Source: Zychaea mexicana
Lineage: Eukaryota; Mucoromycota; Mucoromycetes; Mucorales; Lichtheimiaceae
Direction of reading: 5' to 3'
Assembly (NCBI RefSeq): GCF_025766255.1
Contig: NW_026516677.1
Span: forward strand, 186,001-250,000
Length of the DNA: 64,000 bases
Below are positions 1-14,500 of the stretch, piece after piece (positions within the stretch are counted from its first letter, which is position 1; each line of letters begins with the position of its first letter). The position numbers were made by a program, and so were the translations under genes. The notes beneath the pieces were generated by a model that made no database searches, was not told the DNA's origin, and worked only from the letters and a program-made list of their open reading frames with translations.

Positions 1-3000
1 TCTGTTCATTATGACAACCAGATTCTACAGCTTGATATCATTATTGTAGGTTGCATGAATGTGATATGAGTCACATACCACTTGCTGTTCGATCGTTTCT
101 CATTGACATAAATCCAATGAAGAGGAGCATGCAAAGATTTAAAGCTATATTTTTTCAGTAAAATTGATGTTTAAACACCAAGTATAATTGCATAATAAGC
201 TCTTGATCAAGGCGTACATAACATTTTAGGCTCATCAGAGACTTCGCCAATGAATGGGTACTTCACTAAGCGATATGGCTAACCGATCAGGCCTCTTTTG
301 ACCGTAACCTCCGCAGAACGACAGAAAAGCAATGTAATGCTGCTCCCGTTTTACTTGAGCACATTTGAAGCAGCTTGTAGATCCTGCATATGTCGGCGTT
401 ATGTATTTGCTTTTACGAGTGGAGCGATTGCGAGATATTGATTCAATTTAGGCGTCATGTCAACACTGATTATGTCTTCTTCAGCACGGACAATCCTTTG
501 TTCTTGAAAAACGTTAAATCCTTAAATCACCCATTTGTATGCGCATGACAAAAGGAAACTCTGACTCGTACCCTGTCATCTTCTTAGGGAGCTTTGCTGG
601 GCAAAAGGCTTTCGTACACGGCCGCAACGATGGCTGTTATCATCTCACGACGGGAACGACGTGTCTTCAACGCTGGTTTGTTTGCGGTCGCGTCTCGTTG
701 TCTTGTTATTTGAACAAACGATAAAAATCTGCTCTCTTAGCAATCAAGCAGCGCATAAGTGTATCAGCGTTTGTAAGTCACGCTTGCCAACTTCCAAAGG
801 CTTTGGTATGTAAGCCTTTTTGTTCATGCATCTTTTACCATGCGGGATAACTTTTCGGCTAAACAATAAGTCTTCTCTTCGTCGCTTTGCTCTCATGCAT
901 TTAATCGTCCATCAGAACTTTCTTGTCTTTCTGAAATATTTGGCTCGACATCGAGTATCACCGATTTAGCGATTAGCATTCGCCTTTTTTGAACGTTATT
1001 TATGTTTGACGGATGTGAAAATGCCACTGTGATATGGTTGTTAGACAGATTAGCTTTTTTGACCTGAAAAAAGATGAGCAATCCTCGGACGTCTGTACTT
1101 TGGTCAGCGTTGGCAATGTTGTGCTTATTGATATTGGCGGTCCTTGTGCTCCTGTCATGCTTGCTCGTATAGATACTCGCCAACATTATAAAGCGGTATA
1201 CCAACGAGACGGAGAATTGAATGCCATAAGAATTGACACCATGCATGATTCGTGAGCTCACTCCATACTCGATAATACCCGCGTCAAACACGGAACGCTT
1301 TTGATTCAGTTCCCTTTTTCTTTACCTTCAAGAGTTTGATGCTGGTGTCTCGCTAACCGTTTCGAAGGATGGAACTAGGCTTCTTGGTAAATGAATACAA
1401 TTGATGATTTGACGAGATACGTGATCGTGCAGAGTAATGAAGAATACAGGATTACATTAAAAATGGGACCAAGTAGAATGGAAAGGTCCTACAAAATGGA
1501 TGAATGTACAATACAGTAAAATACGAAGAGCCCGTGGCTCCGTCGTCAGAGCAATTGAAACGAAACCTCTTAGGTCGAACGATATGTGAGCTATACAGAA
1601 AAGTACGTATCATAAGCTCTTCGACTAATTAGTGATCTGCTATCAATCTAAGCATGTAGAAATGATGCGAGCAACATTTTTGTGTTCATTTGTATATTCA
1701 CCTTCCATATGTACACATAACACTAATCTGTTATAAATGATGAATTACAAGAAACAAAACATAGTTTAGCAAACTGTTTCGTCGACAACAATGATGGAGG
1801 ACTAATTACTAACAATCTCTTCTATCAAAATGTGATAATATAAAAGTGTTCATTTAAGTGATCTGATTCTATTTATAACTACTGATTTATTGTATGCTAA
1901 GTATAACTAAATCGTTAGACACATATATAAAAAGATTCGCCGTGATGTAGAAAACAAAGAAACGTTAATTTAGAATACGTTGCAAGCATCGGGTCTATAC
2001 TTGTGGAATTGCGAGTTGGTAAAGGGAACAACCCCCGGGCAACAATATGTATTACTATGTATATCATTGTGTATACAGCTATACATAGTGATGAAATACA
2101 AATTAGGATACATAATAAGTGTCCTTTTATGTTGCACAAATTTGACATGTTCTGCTCAGCAAACTTTTGTTAATTTCATGTGGGTACATTATCTAAAGTA
2201 CTGCAAGCACTCCTGGCTGATTCTATTTTGTCGCTGACTGAACGATCAGCTATGCAAGGAAGAAAGGAGACGATGATGATTCCATGGATGTGTAATCGTA
2301 GCTTGTTGTAGCGTATTCTCAAGTTAAAGAGTTATAATTGCCAAACAAGTTTAAAGTGTCAGGCTTATACGGTAATAGATGCTTTCGGTTGACGAAGAGA
2401 ATTTTGTTTTGTGAGCACATCGGGCAAGGTGCCGACAATACCAAGGAAGGAGTGCCGAAATGTGCTAATACAGGAGTTTCAAATTTTCACGTAATAGAAA
2501 GAGATTGGTAACGGAACACGAGCCGTCGAGACAAAGCTCAGTAAGTTGTAATATCAGAAGCGAAGCAAAAAGCTTCAAAAGTTACAGTAAGAAGGCGGTA
2601 AAACCTTATCGATGATTGAAAAGTTTCTCAAAACTGCTATCTCGTATCCAGCCTGCTTCATTATCAATGTTTAGCGGATCACTTCCTACTATTTTTGCAC
2701 TAATCATATAATAAAGTCAATAGAAAAAGTAAGGATGGTTAGAGGGAGAGTGTAAAATGATTTAGTGAGATGGATGAGAGCATTTCATACTTGCCTCTAA
2801 TACGAATGAGGAGCAGTTGACAATAGGTCTCGACATGGGGAAGACAAAAGCAGACGTTACCAACTTCAGTTGCTTTTGTATGCTATAGAACAAGCTGCTA
2901 TAGCTGGGATATCGTAAAGTTTGATACGAAGAAACGAAACGGAGGGGCTCCGTATGTAGTAGTCAATAAAGGCACGTCGTGCTCGCTATATATATACATA

Positions 3001-3875
3001 TATATAAATCAAAGACTGTTTTATTGCGACAAAAAGTTGAATAGCATCGCTTCTGGTGCTACCTACCTGATAAGATCAGCGGTGTTCGTCACCAGCATTA
3101 AAATTTTACAGCGAAAGAGATACTGTATAGTGGTGGTTTTCTTTTATCGACTATGAGCACTTCTTAGGCAACACGTCCGCGACAAGGGCGCGCCTTGGTT
3201 AATTCTCTCTCACGTGCTTAATATGATTAAAGCATCATTCTTCTGCAAGAAAAATAACACCTATATAGTGCATACTATATAGTAGCGACCCTTATTTGCT
3301 CATTCTATCGCGCTCGTGGTTTTAGGTAGATAATTTGGCAATGTAGCTAATGAGTTTACGAGTATATCATTACTAAAAAAACTCAAACTTCAGTAATAAC
3401 AACGTTCGAAGAGAAAATCAAAGAAAACATGATGAGGGAGACAAATGTTTAAGAATTATTTGAAAAGTACATTAGGTGTACCAGCAGTCTGTACTGAACA
3501 GAATGATTACTATTACAATAAAAAAAGAAGCCCAGTGTGAAAGTGCGTGTTGTAAGTGTGTCTGAGTTGACATAGCACCATAGTTATGCTTTGGATAACC
3601 AGCCCAAAGTTGCTGAAGAGTGAAAACTAGAGTAAAGGAAAATAAATGTGTCGATACTATCTCTGGTGTATGCAAGAAGGAAAGAGAAGATAGGGAAAAA
3701 TACCTTTGCTGTATATCGTTAGCAAAGCTTAGGATAGGAAGAAAGAGAAAATAGGCTGAATATATATACCGTCTCCACCCTTTTCTTTCTCTAAGGAGAA
3801 TGTCGGGGGCAAAGTGTAATATAGTATTATGTGTACTGGCTGTGTAGAATAAAGGGAAGCCGACAATACCAAAAA
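1..3875. other. No supportable gene
   Basis: About 3.9 kb of AT-rich sequence with only short ORFs, none of which shows a recognisable domain or a consistent splice pattern. A modest open stretch on the minus strand around 893-1291 and one on the plus strand around 1034-1255 overlap each other and could be transposon remnants, but I cannot name them. A short alternating TA run lies near 2988-3006. The last ~100 bases are probably the 3' flank of the tetraspanin gene. Confidence 0.5.
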
Positions 3876-5036
3876 CTAGTATTGCCTATACTGTCTTTCA
3901 TCTGTGTTGACTGAAAGCACAGAATCAATCATTTTCTTTTGTTGGTACTTGTCTTTATCGTGGTCGTCCATAGAACCCATCGGGATGATCTCTGCAGGAT
4001 TAACTTCGGCGGGCTTTGTCATCCATCGGCGTCGGGGTGGCGTTCTGGATGCAGCAGATTCGTCCGCAACGGAGGTGGGTCCGACATAGCGTGCACAGAG
4101 TAAGGTGACAGCATTGCACAGGGCGAGAATCTCGATACTGATTGCGGCGAATAGAATGATGTAAATGATTTGAAGGTTGTGTTGCATGAACCGTGTCAGT
4201 GGATGATAGCATGGGGGTGCAGAGTTGACGATATCGTCGGGCTGGCAAGTTGTGGTCGGGACAGGATGGTCGTAAGCATGAGAGAATCCACAACATGTGA
4301 ACTGTGTGTATCATATGAGACAAAAGATAAAGGGTCGTCATTAATATCTATTCTTGCATTCTCGTTAAAACTGAATTCAGATCGAATGGCTTATTACCTT
4401 ATTTTCCGCATATTCTCTGTATTCCTGCGTTGCCTCAGACCATGTCTCGCTGAGCCATGTTGTTGTATGGGCAGCCTGGTCATAGACTACCACTGCAACG
4501 GAAATTTGGTATATTAAAGCGATAATGACAATCGTAGTGTAAAGGATGTGAATTGCTTGTCGGTCTTGGCAGAATGCACCAACCATCCCGATCGTAGCTG
4601 TAAAACAAATGATCAATCCGAGTATATTGATCACTTTTTAAAAAGAAAAGCTGTAAGTCAGTTGAGGATTTTCTTTCTTTCTCGCTGGATTTTCGTTGTG
4701 CGTATGTCTTTTGCAAACAGGGGTGTGTGTGTATTTGAAATGATGGAAATAAAGGAAACGTACTCTTTAAGATATTAATCGGAAACAGGATGGACGTTTG
4801 CAACTTGTGTTGGGTGCTCATCATTCCGTACGCTATCAGTGCCCCACCAAAGCAAGCAAAAAGAAGATTCGTCACCACCAAATAGCATTTGCTTAGTCTA
4901 TAAATCGGATCGCAGCAACAGAGTGTAAGAGATTTAGCTATTATGTACCATACGAACAAGCCCAGTGTATGTCGAATCGTAAACAGATTCTATTTGAATT
5001 GATGTGCATAGTCTCGTACCTCTGACAACATGCCAT
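3876..5036 (-). CDS. Tetraspanin-like membrane protein (four exons, 270 aa)
   Basis: Tetraspanins are four-pass membrane proteins that organise plasma-membrane microdomains. Exons on the minus strand: 5036-5020, 4897-4764, 4633-4398, 4301-3876; all junctions are GT-AG and phases agree. The start is a tiny 17-base exon (MACCQ then R across the splice), chosen because it restores the frame before the first membrane segment. TM1 is about residues 11-34, TM2 52-72 and TM3 77-100. A large loop follows, with the hallmark CCG motif (residues 132-134) and two further cysteines (about 148 and 160), then TM4 at about 173-200. A polar tail of ~70 residues with RTPPRRR and an acidic/Lys stretch ends the protein. 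The CCG motif with two extra loop cysteines is the strongest evidence. Fungal tetraspanins such as Pls1 act in polarised growth; that role here is inference. Confidence 0.87.
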
Positions 5037-6810
5037 GTTTCTACTTTCTCGAATATTATGTGCGTCGTCAACTTTGTTTTTTTTCTGCTTGTCCTGTAAA
5101 GAAGTTCTCTAGGTTGTGTAAATGATGTAGCTGCTTTCCGGGGGAGAATATGTACGTGAGCAGCAAAAGAGAAACAGAAAAGGAAGAAAAAGAAGAGCAA
5201 AAGAAAAGAAGGGGCACTTGATTTACTAGAATGATGTTGAAAAAAGGATTCTTAGAAATCCGTTCTGATCTCTCTCCACTACTCGTTATGTGGGTGTATA
5301 TGGTGTGAACCCAGGCTGTCTATGTATCTTCTTGCTGTATACTCATTCATATTCACGCAGTATGCTTTAAGGGGGGGGAAAGGAGAGGACAACTCGTTCA
5401 TTAGGGAGTGATGCCAAATTTAACCTTGATGCACTAACAAAATTACTGATCATTTATAGTACCGGTCTTTTTGTTCTTGTCTCCTTGCTAAAATTGAAGT
5501 ATACAATTTTAGATATGCAATATTTAAAGCTCGTCGTTTGCTAATGTACATCACTGTCTTCATGGTTATCTAATTTGCCGGGAAAGACAAAGAAGAAACA
5601 GGTTTCCTTTCTTGTGCCATTTAATTTTCTGGTGTTTGACACGTTAGTAGGATCAACTTTGTCGTAGTACGAGTCGTACACAATGTCCTATCAAGCCTGT
5701 CAGCAACACATGTTACATTTTCTTAATCTCTAAATGGAAGATTAGGGCGTATGATTACACTGCAAGTCGTGCAATATGTAGTTTCCTGTTTGAAAAAACT
5801 CATTTTTCGTCTTTCTACTCGACTGATATGGATTAGTATCTTATAACAACCTTAGCTACTACATAAAGGTGGTCAGTGCATCTCATTTATAGCTCGACAG
5901 ATGCTGCACTGTTGTTCATGCGGGCCCAATTGCAGACTAGTAGTACTATCATGTATCTGGGGCTGTATCACGTATTAAGACGCAGCACCCGGGATGTGCA
6001 TCACGAATGTTCGTTGCTACGTTACATACTACGAGTGTGGAGTCATGACAACAATATATGTGCGGCCATAATCATAATAGTTGCCATGACTACAGTAAAG
6101 AATTCATCGTTTCGCTTTGCTGCTATCTATAGCATCGATGAATATGCGATATGTCTGTTGTTAAGCAAATGCTACACGCATGATCCGTAATACAGATGCT
6201 GCTAAGCAGATTAACTGCTTGACAATCGTTTATAGAGCTACACCGCTATATAGCTCATGCTAGCGAATGGTGCCCATGTGTTCCGAGGGTAGAATCAGTT
6301 TATTAAAGTGCGTTATTGAAGATTCCAGAACATGGATTTTAGAAGTGCATGCAGCTTACGAGAAAAAGCTTATATTTTGAGCTGCCGCATTTCCGAGTAA
6401 GCCACCCTCCACATTTATTTGCCAGGCTTGATTTTTTATTACACTTTTTCAAACCTCAGCCACCACCGACAAGTTTTTTCCCTGCCAACTCGGAGAAGAC
6501 GTTTTATATACGGCAATCGTTTTCCCCGGAACGTTTTCTTTTTTGTAATTTGTAACTGGTTTCCCTTCGAAGCAATTGCAGAAAGAGGAAGCTACAGTAT
6601 AACGACACTCGAAAAGAATAGAACACCAGAAAGAATTTTTTTCAGTGTTTTAACGTCTACTTTTCAAAAACAACAACAACAAGAGCACCACCACCACCGC
6701 CCTCACACTCTCTCTCTTCCCTCCCCCTCGAAATAAAGCGAGAACCCAACGTTTAAACAGTCCCGACTTTTCACCAAAAAGTACACAGCAACCAACAACA
6801 ATTATACATA
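5037..6810. other. Intergenic region between divergent tetraspanin and LARP1 genes
   Basis: The two flanking genes point away from each other, so both promoters should lie here. The last ~450 bases before the LARP1 start are T- and CT-rich and then CA-rich, typical of a fungal promoter and 5' leader. A poly-G tract sits near 5372. I see no supportable ORF with a known domain, although an open stretch at 5876-6190 exists. Confidence 0.5.
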
Positions 6811-9800
6811 ATGGTGAACGCCACCAACGTTGCCGCAGCCGAAAACGCTGAAAAGGAACAGCAGCAACAACAGACACAAACCTCGGAACAACAACAACCA
6901 CAGTCGACCGGGAACAGCGCTGCTGCTAATGACACCAATGACAACAAAGCCGAAACGGCTGCTGAAAAGCAAACCGTTGCTGCACCCGCACCTGCCGTAA
7001 ATGTATGGCAGGTACGGAAATCTGCTGCCAGCAATGGTGCCGAAGCAACCACTGAACAAAAGGCTGCCCCCAGTTCCGGTAAAAATAACACACACACACA
7101 CGCATACATCCATACATCTCATAAACATCATCGACCCCGACTAACATTATATCCGTCGACTACCTCTCTATCCTCTCGTCATAGAAGCCTGGCCTGCACC
7201 AAAGGAAGCCTTGGATAAGCCTGCTGCTGAAGAGGAGCCTAAGAGCAAATTTGCTGCACCAAAAGGTAATACTCAAGAGAGCATTTCGAGTGTGTGCTAT
7301 TCAAACGAAGCTGGCATGTGCATGTATGGAAAAAAAATATTCAAATTTAAAAAAAGTAGGCAAAGGAAGAGGTCAATGGAAGCCTTATACCCCGACCATT
7401 ACACACTCTACTCCCACGCCCAATGGTCGCGCACGCAGCACGCGTGGTGGCCGTGCACACGGTGACCGTAGAGACGTCCGCAAACCTCGACGAGGTAGCT
7501 ATCCATCGCGTCAATATGCAAAGAGCAGCAGCAATAGTGAGAAGCAGCCCACTGAGGAAAATGCAAGTGACGAAAAGGCATCTGCTGCTACTTCCGCCCC
7601 AGCCGAAAACGGTGCTTCATCCACCACTACTACCACTGCCGCCGTCTCTGCTGACACTGCCGCCACCAAGCCATCCACTACCACATCCACCAACAACACC
7701 TCTACTACATCCTCCGCCACTACTACTACTACCACTACTACCACCACCACCGAACAGCGATCGTTGTCATCATCAGCGACTGCAACAGAGGCACCTTCTT
7801 CTTCTTCGCGGGCACCAGCAACGAATGGCTCGTCTTCATCATTTCATCACGGCCGCGGCGGTGGTTTCCGTGGACGAGGCCGTGGACGCGGTCGTGGTGG
7901 CTTCCATGGTAGCCGCCGTTACGATTACATGAACGCCAGCCGGTTACGACCTTATTACATCAACGTCGACGCCGAGACGCTCAAGTTGTACATTTTGCAG
8001 CAAATGTAATTAATTCTTATGTTTGAATGAGAAAAAAAATTGAACGAGAAGCATAGTGTGTGATACTAACAGTTGATGGATGTGGAAATTAGTGAGTACT
8101 ACTTTAGCGTCGACAATCTTTGCAAGGACGTTTTCTTGCGCAGCCAGGTACATACATAAGCTGGATCTTTCGGGGGATGGTGCTGTTGATTGGGGGGTGG
8201 GGACGATCTGGACCGAGAGAAAAAAGATAATCGGGATATATTATAGGAAAGGGACTAATATATCATGTGGGCCATATTATTAGATGGATGCGGAAGGTTA
8301 TGTGGACATCCAGTTACTCGCCAACTTTAACCGTGTCAAGGCACTTGCTGCCGACATCAGCCTGATCAATGAGGCTTTGGTCCACAGCCAGTTGCTCGAG
8401 GTCAAGAACGACAAAGTCCGCAGACGCGAGGGATGGCAAACATGGATTCTCCCTGCTACTGCGAACAATGCTGCTGCTACCAAGACGGCCGCCGATGCCG
8501 TCAAGCAAAACATCCCCGCCAACGCACCACAACACCCCACTCTTGCGTCGTTGGCACGTCCCGCTGCACCTCCAACCGTCAAGTCGCCTGCCGTAGCACT
8601 CAATGGTGAACGTCGCAAGTCAGTGCAGCAGCAGCAGCAACCAAAGGAAGACGATGAGGATCTTTTTGAATTCGATGACGACGATTGGGTTGATGGCAGC
8701 CGACCAAACACTGTCCAAAAGTACTATCTCTCTGACGATGATTCTGAATTTGAAGACGACGATGACTTGGTGGACGATGACACTATTGCCCGCATCATGA
8801 TTGTCACCCAGCGCAAGCGTAACGACAAGTCGCACACCTCGTTCGATCGTGCTAAAATGAATGACGATATCTTGGACATGATCAACGAGGGTTTGTATCA
8901 ATACGAGAGCGGTTTGGGTTCGACTGACAATGCCAACAGCAACCGTAAGGTTGGCACTTTGGATCCCGAGCACTTTGCCCAACTGAGTGCCAGTGCCAAA
9001 CAGCGCGAAATCAACCTTGGCGACTTGGTCACAAAGTCGGCCAAGCCTATCAAGACCAACAAGAAGGCTCCTCGATTCTACCCCGTCCGACCCGAGTCGC
9101 TTCCAAGCAGCGCATTCTATGGCTCCACGCCAACAGCAACAACGACAGCAAATGCTGGTAGCGGAAAGAAGCATGATCAGGATCATGGTCACGTTGGTTG
9201 GGTCCTTAGCGAAGAGGCATACCACTACAACCCCAACGACTTGCTGTCCACCAGCTATGGAAAGTCGCCTGCCATGAACGAACTGTCCACTTCGATCGAT
9301 ATGGCTCACTCATTCCCTCACTTTGAGCATCCCAGTCACGAGTTGTTGCGCGAGAATGGCTTCGTCCAGCACAAATACTACAAATACCACGCCAAGGCAC
9401 TTAGAGAGCGTAAGCGATTGGGTGTTGGCCTTTCGCAAGAAATGAACACACTCTTCCGCTTCTGGTCTCACTTTTTGCGCGACCACTTCAACAAACGCAT
9501 GTACAACGAGTTCAAGAAGTTTGCTGTCGAGGATGCTAATCAAAACTACCGGTAAGTTTTCCCTCTTTGGTGCTGTATATGATTCTAAAGGGGAGGCGGG
9601 GATAGAAGAGACAGGCTCAGGAATATGTGATGGATAACTGACTTTTGCAAAAATAATAATAACAGATATGGTTTGGAATGCTTGTTCCGCTTCTACTCTT
9701 ACGGTTTGGAGAAGCGTTACCGCAAGGAGATCTTTGCTGACTTCCAGGAATTGACGCTTTCTGACTATGACAACGGTCACCTGTACGGTTTGGAGAAGTT

Positions 9801-10104
9801 CTGGGCTTACACCTACTACCGCAAGGACAAGTCCAAGAGAGAAATCAAGGTCAACGAACGTCTGAACGGTCTTCTTTCCAAGTACAAGTCGGTCAAGGAC
9901 TTTAGAGGTGCCGAGGTACCACAAAAGGACGGTGATGAATCGTACAAAGTTCCTCACCATGGCGTAAGTGCTTCTTTGTCTCTGAGGAATTCATAAAGGT
10001 GATCTAGCAGTAATATGAGGTATTAACGTGGTTTTTTTTTTCTCTAGAAGCAACAGCGTGGTAGCGTGAGCGGCCCATCTGGCGCAGCTTCGCATGCAGC
10101 TTAA
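6811..10104 (+). CDS. LARP1: LARP1-type RNA-binding protein (La motif + DM15 region), seven exons, 890 aa
   Basis: LARP1 proteins bind mRNA, in animals especially 5'TOP mRNAs, and control their translation and stability. Exons: 6811-7078, 7185-7265, 7360-8005, 8093-8147, 8284-9551, 9666-9963, 10048-10104; all GT-AG with matching phases, and a TACTAAC branch site at 8064-8070. The N-terminus is Gln/Ala-rich with [10 protein letters not shown]. Exon 3 holds a Thr/Ser low-complexity tract and an RGG box ([16 protein letters not shown]). The La motif spans about residues 312-395 across three exons (RPYYIN..., [40 protein letters not shown]). An acidic region follows. The DM15 repeats lie at about 697-845 ([44 protein letters not shown]). 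DM15 is diagnostic of LARP1 and, as I recall, is absent from yeast Sro9/Slf1. In animals DM15 binds the m7G cap and TOP sequence; conservation of that activity here is inference. Confidence 0.93.
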
Positions 10105-11597
10105 AAAAAGACCAAACCACATATCAAAACCACATTTACTAACTGTCCTTTTCTTTCAAACCGAAACCTCCCTTATCGAAACCCTCATCTCGTAACATAA
10201 AAAAAACACCACAAAAAAAATTCACTTGTAGTATTTCTTTTCTTTTTTTTCTTCCTTTTTTCTTTCTAAAAAAAGTCTACATACGTTTCTTTTGTCTTTC
10301 AACTTCCATAGATTCTTCTTCTTTCCCCTCTTCTTTTTTTTTTTCGTCTCTAAAAAAAACCCCCAAAAGAGAATGCTTTTTTTTGTACTATTATATGTAA
10401 TCCATAACACATATCTCAACATTCTTTTGCTGCATCCTGGCGGTTGTTTAGCAACAGCAGAAATCTATGGTGATGTTTTGGGGAACTATTGGCAACAGGC
10501 TAATTGTTGCCACGGTTGAATACAAAAGGATTGAAGGGCTGATAGACTATCGAACTGAAATTATAATGTTGTGCTTATCGAGCAGCATAGAGGGATTGAT
10601 TTATCACAGTATGGTCCCAGGATAATAGTAGCGAGCATGTTCTATGCGTATATTTTATTTTCGCGAGAAAAGGAGTGACGTCATTGGAGAGTGAGAGTTC
10701 GCGAGGCGATTTCCCACTTGGGCCGACCCACTTGGTCTGAGGAATAAGAACAAAGTAGCATAATATAATATAACGGGCCTACTAGGTAAAGCTTATAACA
10801 ACGAGTTACTCCAAGGAGTCTATCCTGTATGTAAAAATAAAAAAAAGCCACAGTCTACTGATCGCTTGAGATGTACATGGTAACCCATAGTTCTTTTTTT
10901 TTGTCTTGGTAGCAGCAGCATCGAACTGACAACGATCATCTGGAAAATATAAAGAGAGACCCCGTTTGCCTTATTTTCTCTTCTCTCTTCCTCCCCACGC
11001 CTCCACACCTCCACCAGCCCATCACGAAAAAAAATATATATATTTACCAAGAGATCTCACACTCGTTCAACAAACGACATTAGGTAAATTTCAAAGTTTA
11101 CGATTGGCCACTTTCTACAACCTGATGAGTAGCATGACGTTAGCTTATATACTGTATATATACAGAACTCCCCCTCTCCATCTTGGTTTATCTCTCCGTG
11201 TTCTCTAGTCCTCGTGTGTCTGTGTGGTGTGTGCGCCCGACCCGCTTCATTTTTTTTAGCTGTCTTTCCATACTCGCTACTCGCCGTAAACGTCTGTTCT
11301 ATCTGATATAATTATCAACACGTCGAGCCGAAAACGCTCATATCGAATTCCTTGAGGCGCCTTCTCCACGACGACGACAACGACAGTAACAACAACTACG
11401 AATATTTTCCCGTCTTTGCCCTACTTATATATTGCTCACAGCAACGACCTTTCCCCCCCTCCCACGCCAAAAGGTTCATCACAAAACGAACGGAACGATC
11501 AGAGGCGAGGGCTGGGTGCTATAACTATCGAAAACATCATTACGCAAACAGCAAGAGGTTGCGAACGTAGTGGCTATTACAACAACGTTATAGGATT
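10105..11597. other. Intergenic region: LARP1 3' flank and EAF1 5' region
   Basis: Starts with the LARP1 3' untranslated region, which has T- and A-rich runs (10200-10380). Around 11130-11165 is a TA-rich TATA-like stretch (TATATACTGTATATATAC) about 440 bases ahead of the EAF1 start. A long CT-rich leader follows. No supportable gene. Confidence 0.5.
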
Positions 11598-14500
11598 ATG
11601 GCTACAGATGTGCCATCGGATACTATAATCCCTGGACAGGAATGTCCAGTTGCCAACAACGGATCGAGTGAGTCAGGACCGTCATTCATATCATCAACAC
11701 CACCATTAGTGAGTTTTTTCTTTGCATGAATTATGTCCTTTTTCTTTGCTTTTTTGATTCCGCTTAGAGTTAACCTTTTTCTTTTTGGGTTTCCTCCAAC
11801 CTAGAATAATATTGATGCATTGCGCTCTCAAGCCTTGCAAGAACGAAGGAATAAACTAAGGTAAAAGAAAGAAATGGGTTATGGAATCGTGCGCTTATTA
11901 CGCACAGCGCTAACTTAGTTATTCATGTGGGACAATCATGTAGCACGATAAGCAAACACAACGAAGCTTTGCTCAAAGAATTGTTTTTATTGATGGGCCG
12001 AGGACAGCAAAGAGTAGAGGAGAATAGCCAAGACGCTGGAAGAGAGACTCAGTTCATGGAGTTCATGGAGGATAAAAGGGACCCCTCGCAATGGAACTCG
12101 TTCTTGGAAGAAAATAAGCTCAGGTATATGAATGGGGCTGGTACTTTACCTGCTTGACGCTGCCTCCGTGTGTTTTACGCTGGCAAAAGGTATCGCTCTA
12201 GATCAATAACAACAACATCAACAACTCGTTTAAAATAGAACACCGGACTCTTTTACAATCATCAAAGAGGAAACGATGGAAGAAGACACAGGCCCCCTAG
12301 TCCCACCGCAGCAGGAGCCGCCACACCAGCAGCTTGAGCGTGCGCCATCACCGCAACAACAGGAGCAGCCACAGCTTCCTCAAGAACGACAGCTTCCGCA
12401 AACCGAGCCACAGCTGCAACAATCGCAGGAACAGGAACAGGAACACGAAGCCACACTTCAGTCTACTACCAGTCCGAAGGCACATTCAGAGGAACCCAGC
12501 AAGGTATCGTAGATGTGCTTGTCCCGACTTTTTGTAAACAGAACTCCCCACCCAGTTTTTGCTAACGTTATTAATATTTTATAGAAAACTGCTGCTGAAA
12601 ATGCAGAACCAGTGATAAAAACAGAAGAGTCTGCAATCACAGCAACAACGCCTCAACAGCAGCCACAGCCACGCCGTTCAATAAAGATGGCGCCGCGACG
12701 CACAGAGATACCAACGCAACGGAGACCCGATGCCAATTATTACCCGCCACAAACATACAATGGATTGATTTTCCCAGATTATCGTAGCGACAAGACCGAG
12801 GGACTTGATTTGTATGCGTGGCAGTTGCGTGTCAATGCGCAACCGCTGTCTAAATCCTTACAAACTGCAAGAAAAGTGGTCATGACAAGTGATTGGGCGG
12901 TAAGAATCTAATCTTTTTTCGAAAAAGAAAGGCAAACTCACCCCTTCAAAAAACCCATAATAGCTTGCGCGAGACGAACTGAAATCAGTAAAGACGATCC
13001 AATCGATTGAAAACCTAAAGAAACAGAGTCTTTGGAGTTTACGACAGCTGAAACGACAAAAAGCTGTGCCGAGAACAAAGACGCATTGGGATTTCATGTT
13101 GGATGAAATGGTACTTTATTCGCTTGGAATAGATCAGACTGCAGTGTGCGTTGTTGACCTGGTTACTGACGTGAGTGCGATTTCTGTAGAAATGGATGCG
13201 TACAGATTTTAGGGAAGAACGCAAATGGAAAATTGCAACGGCCTATTCTTTAGCTCATGCAGTGATGGATTGGCATGCGACAGCCGATAAATCGTCTGTT
13301 TGCATAAAGGTAATAAAGAAGCTGGAAACCAGAAGGTTGGAAAGATTTTTTACTAATGAGCAACTAACTGCTAGATCCGCCCGCGTCGAGTCACTGCTGC
13401 TGAAAAGGAGGAAAAAATAGAGGATGTGATCACTGAGGATCAGCGGGAAACTGAGCCATTTGCGACAAGCATGGACGCCATAGATGAGCCAAAGATGAAT
13501 GGAAACAGTGAAACGGTACTTGTCAACGGCGGCAATACAGATTCTGCGATTTCGACAACCGCGAACACTATAGCTCCTGCACTAGATAACACATCCTCCT
13601 CCTCTTTACAGCCGCCAGAAGCAGAATCATCATCATCGTCATCGTCGGTAGCAGCAGCAGCAGCACCAAAGGTAGTTACAGAACCTCAAGCTCCACCAGT
13701 AGCACTATCACAGCAAGTGATGCAAGAATACCGAACGATTGTCCGTAATTTCGATCCAAACAAGACTGTGATTACGCTTCCAGTAGACGATTTCGGAGAC
13801 TTTGACATTCATGCCGTGTTTCCCGATTTACTGTGTTACGAGCCACCCAACCCCGACTACAATGACCCATACTTTGACGAGGCCGAGTATGGACGTATTG
13901 TCGCACTTACCAAACTGGTAACAAAGAAGGTGATCCTCAAGCGGAAACAGCGACTGAGTCGTAAGCGCAATGCGGATGGCGACCAACTTGCAGTGCATGA
14001 TGGCCATGAGGAGGACGAGATTGAGGTTAAGGTGTTGCCTCGAAACGAGCGCTATGACAGCACGCCATTAATGTCACGTAAGTTGATTCTATATACTCTT
14101 GTCTTGGTGCTCTCTCTGTGTATACATGCTTCATTGCTTACATATACATATGCTGCTGATGCTGGTGGGGGGCGGGGGTTGTGTGTGCGTTACATGATTC
14201 GTTTTGTCTTTGGTGACATTTTTTCTAATTTTGACCTTTTGCTTTGCAGAACTGTTTGCGCCAAAGAAGCATAGAGACATCCCGGCTGCACAACCCCCAA
14301 CACCAAAAGCACCCACTACGCCCCCACCTACCAACAACAGCACCTGGACTGAGGACGATGATCTCTGCCTGATCCAGATGATCCTGCAGTACTCGTTCAA
14401 CTGGAACCTCATCACCGATGCGTTCAATGCCATCCGTCTTCCCAAGACCGGTGAAGTGCGGACGCCATGGCAGTGCCATGAGCGTTGGAAGCAGAATAAC

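Noticed and set aside
7511..7750. Val-rich ORF on the minus strand across LARP1 exon 3
   Set aside because: It is the antisense reading of the Thr/Ser trinucleotide repeat tract; low complexity and inside a well-supported exon.
8620..9309. Long minus-strand ORF opposite LARP1 exon 5
   Set aside because: Shadow of the sense coding sequence caused by codon bias; no domain and no splice support.
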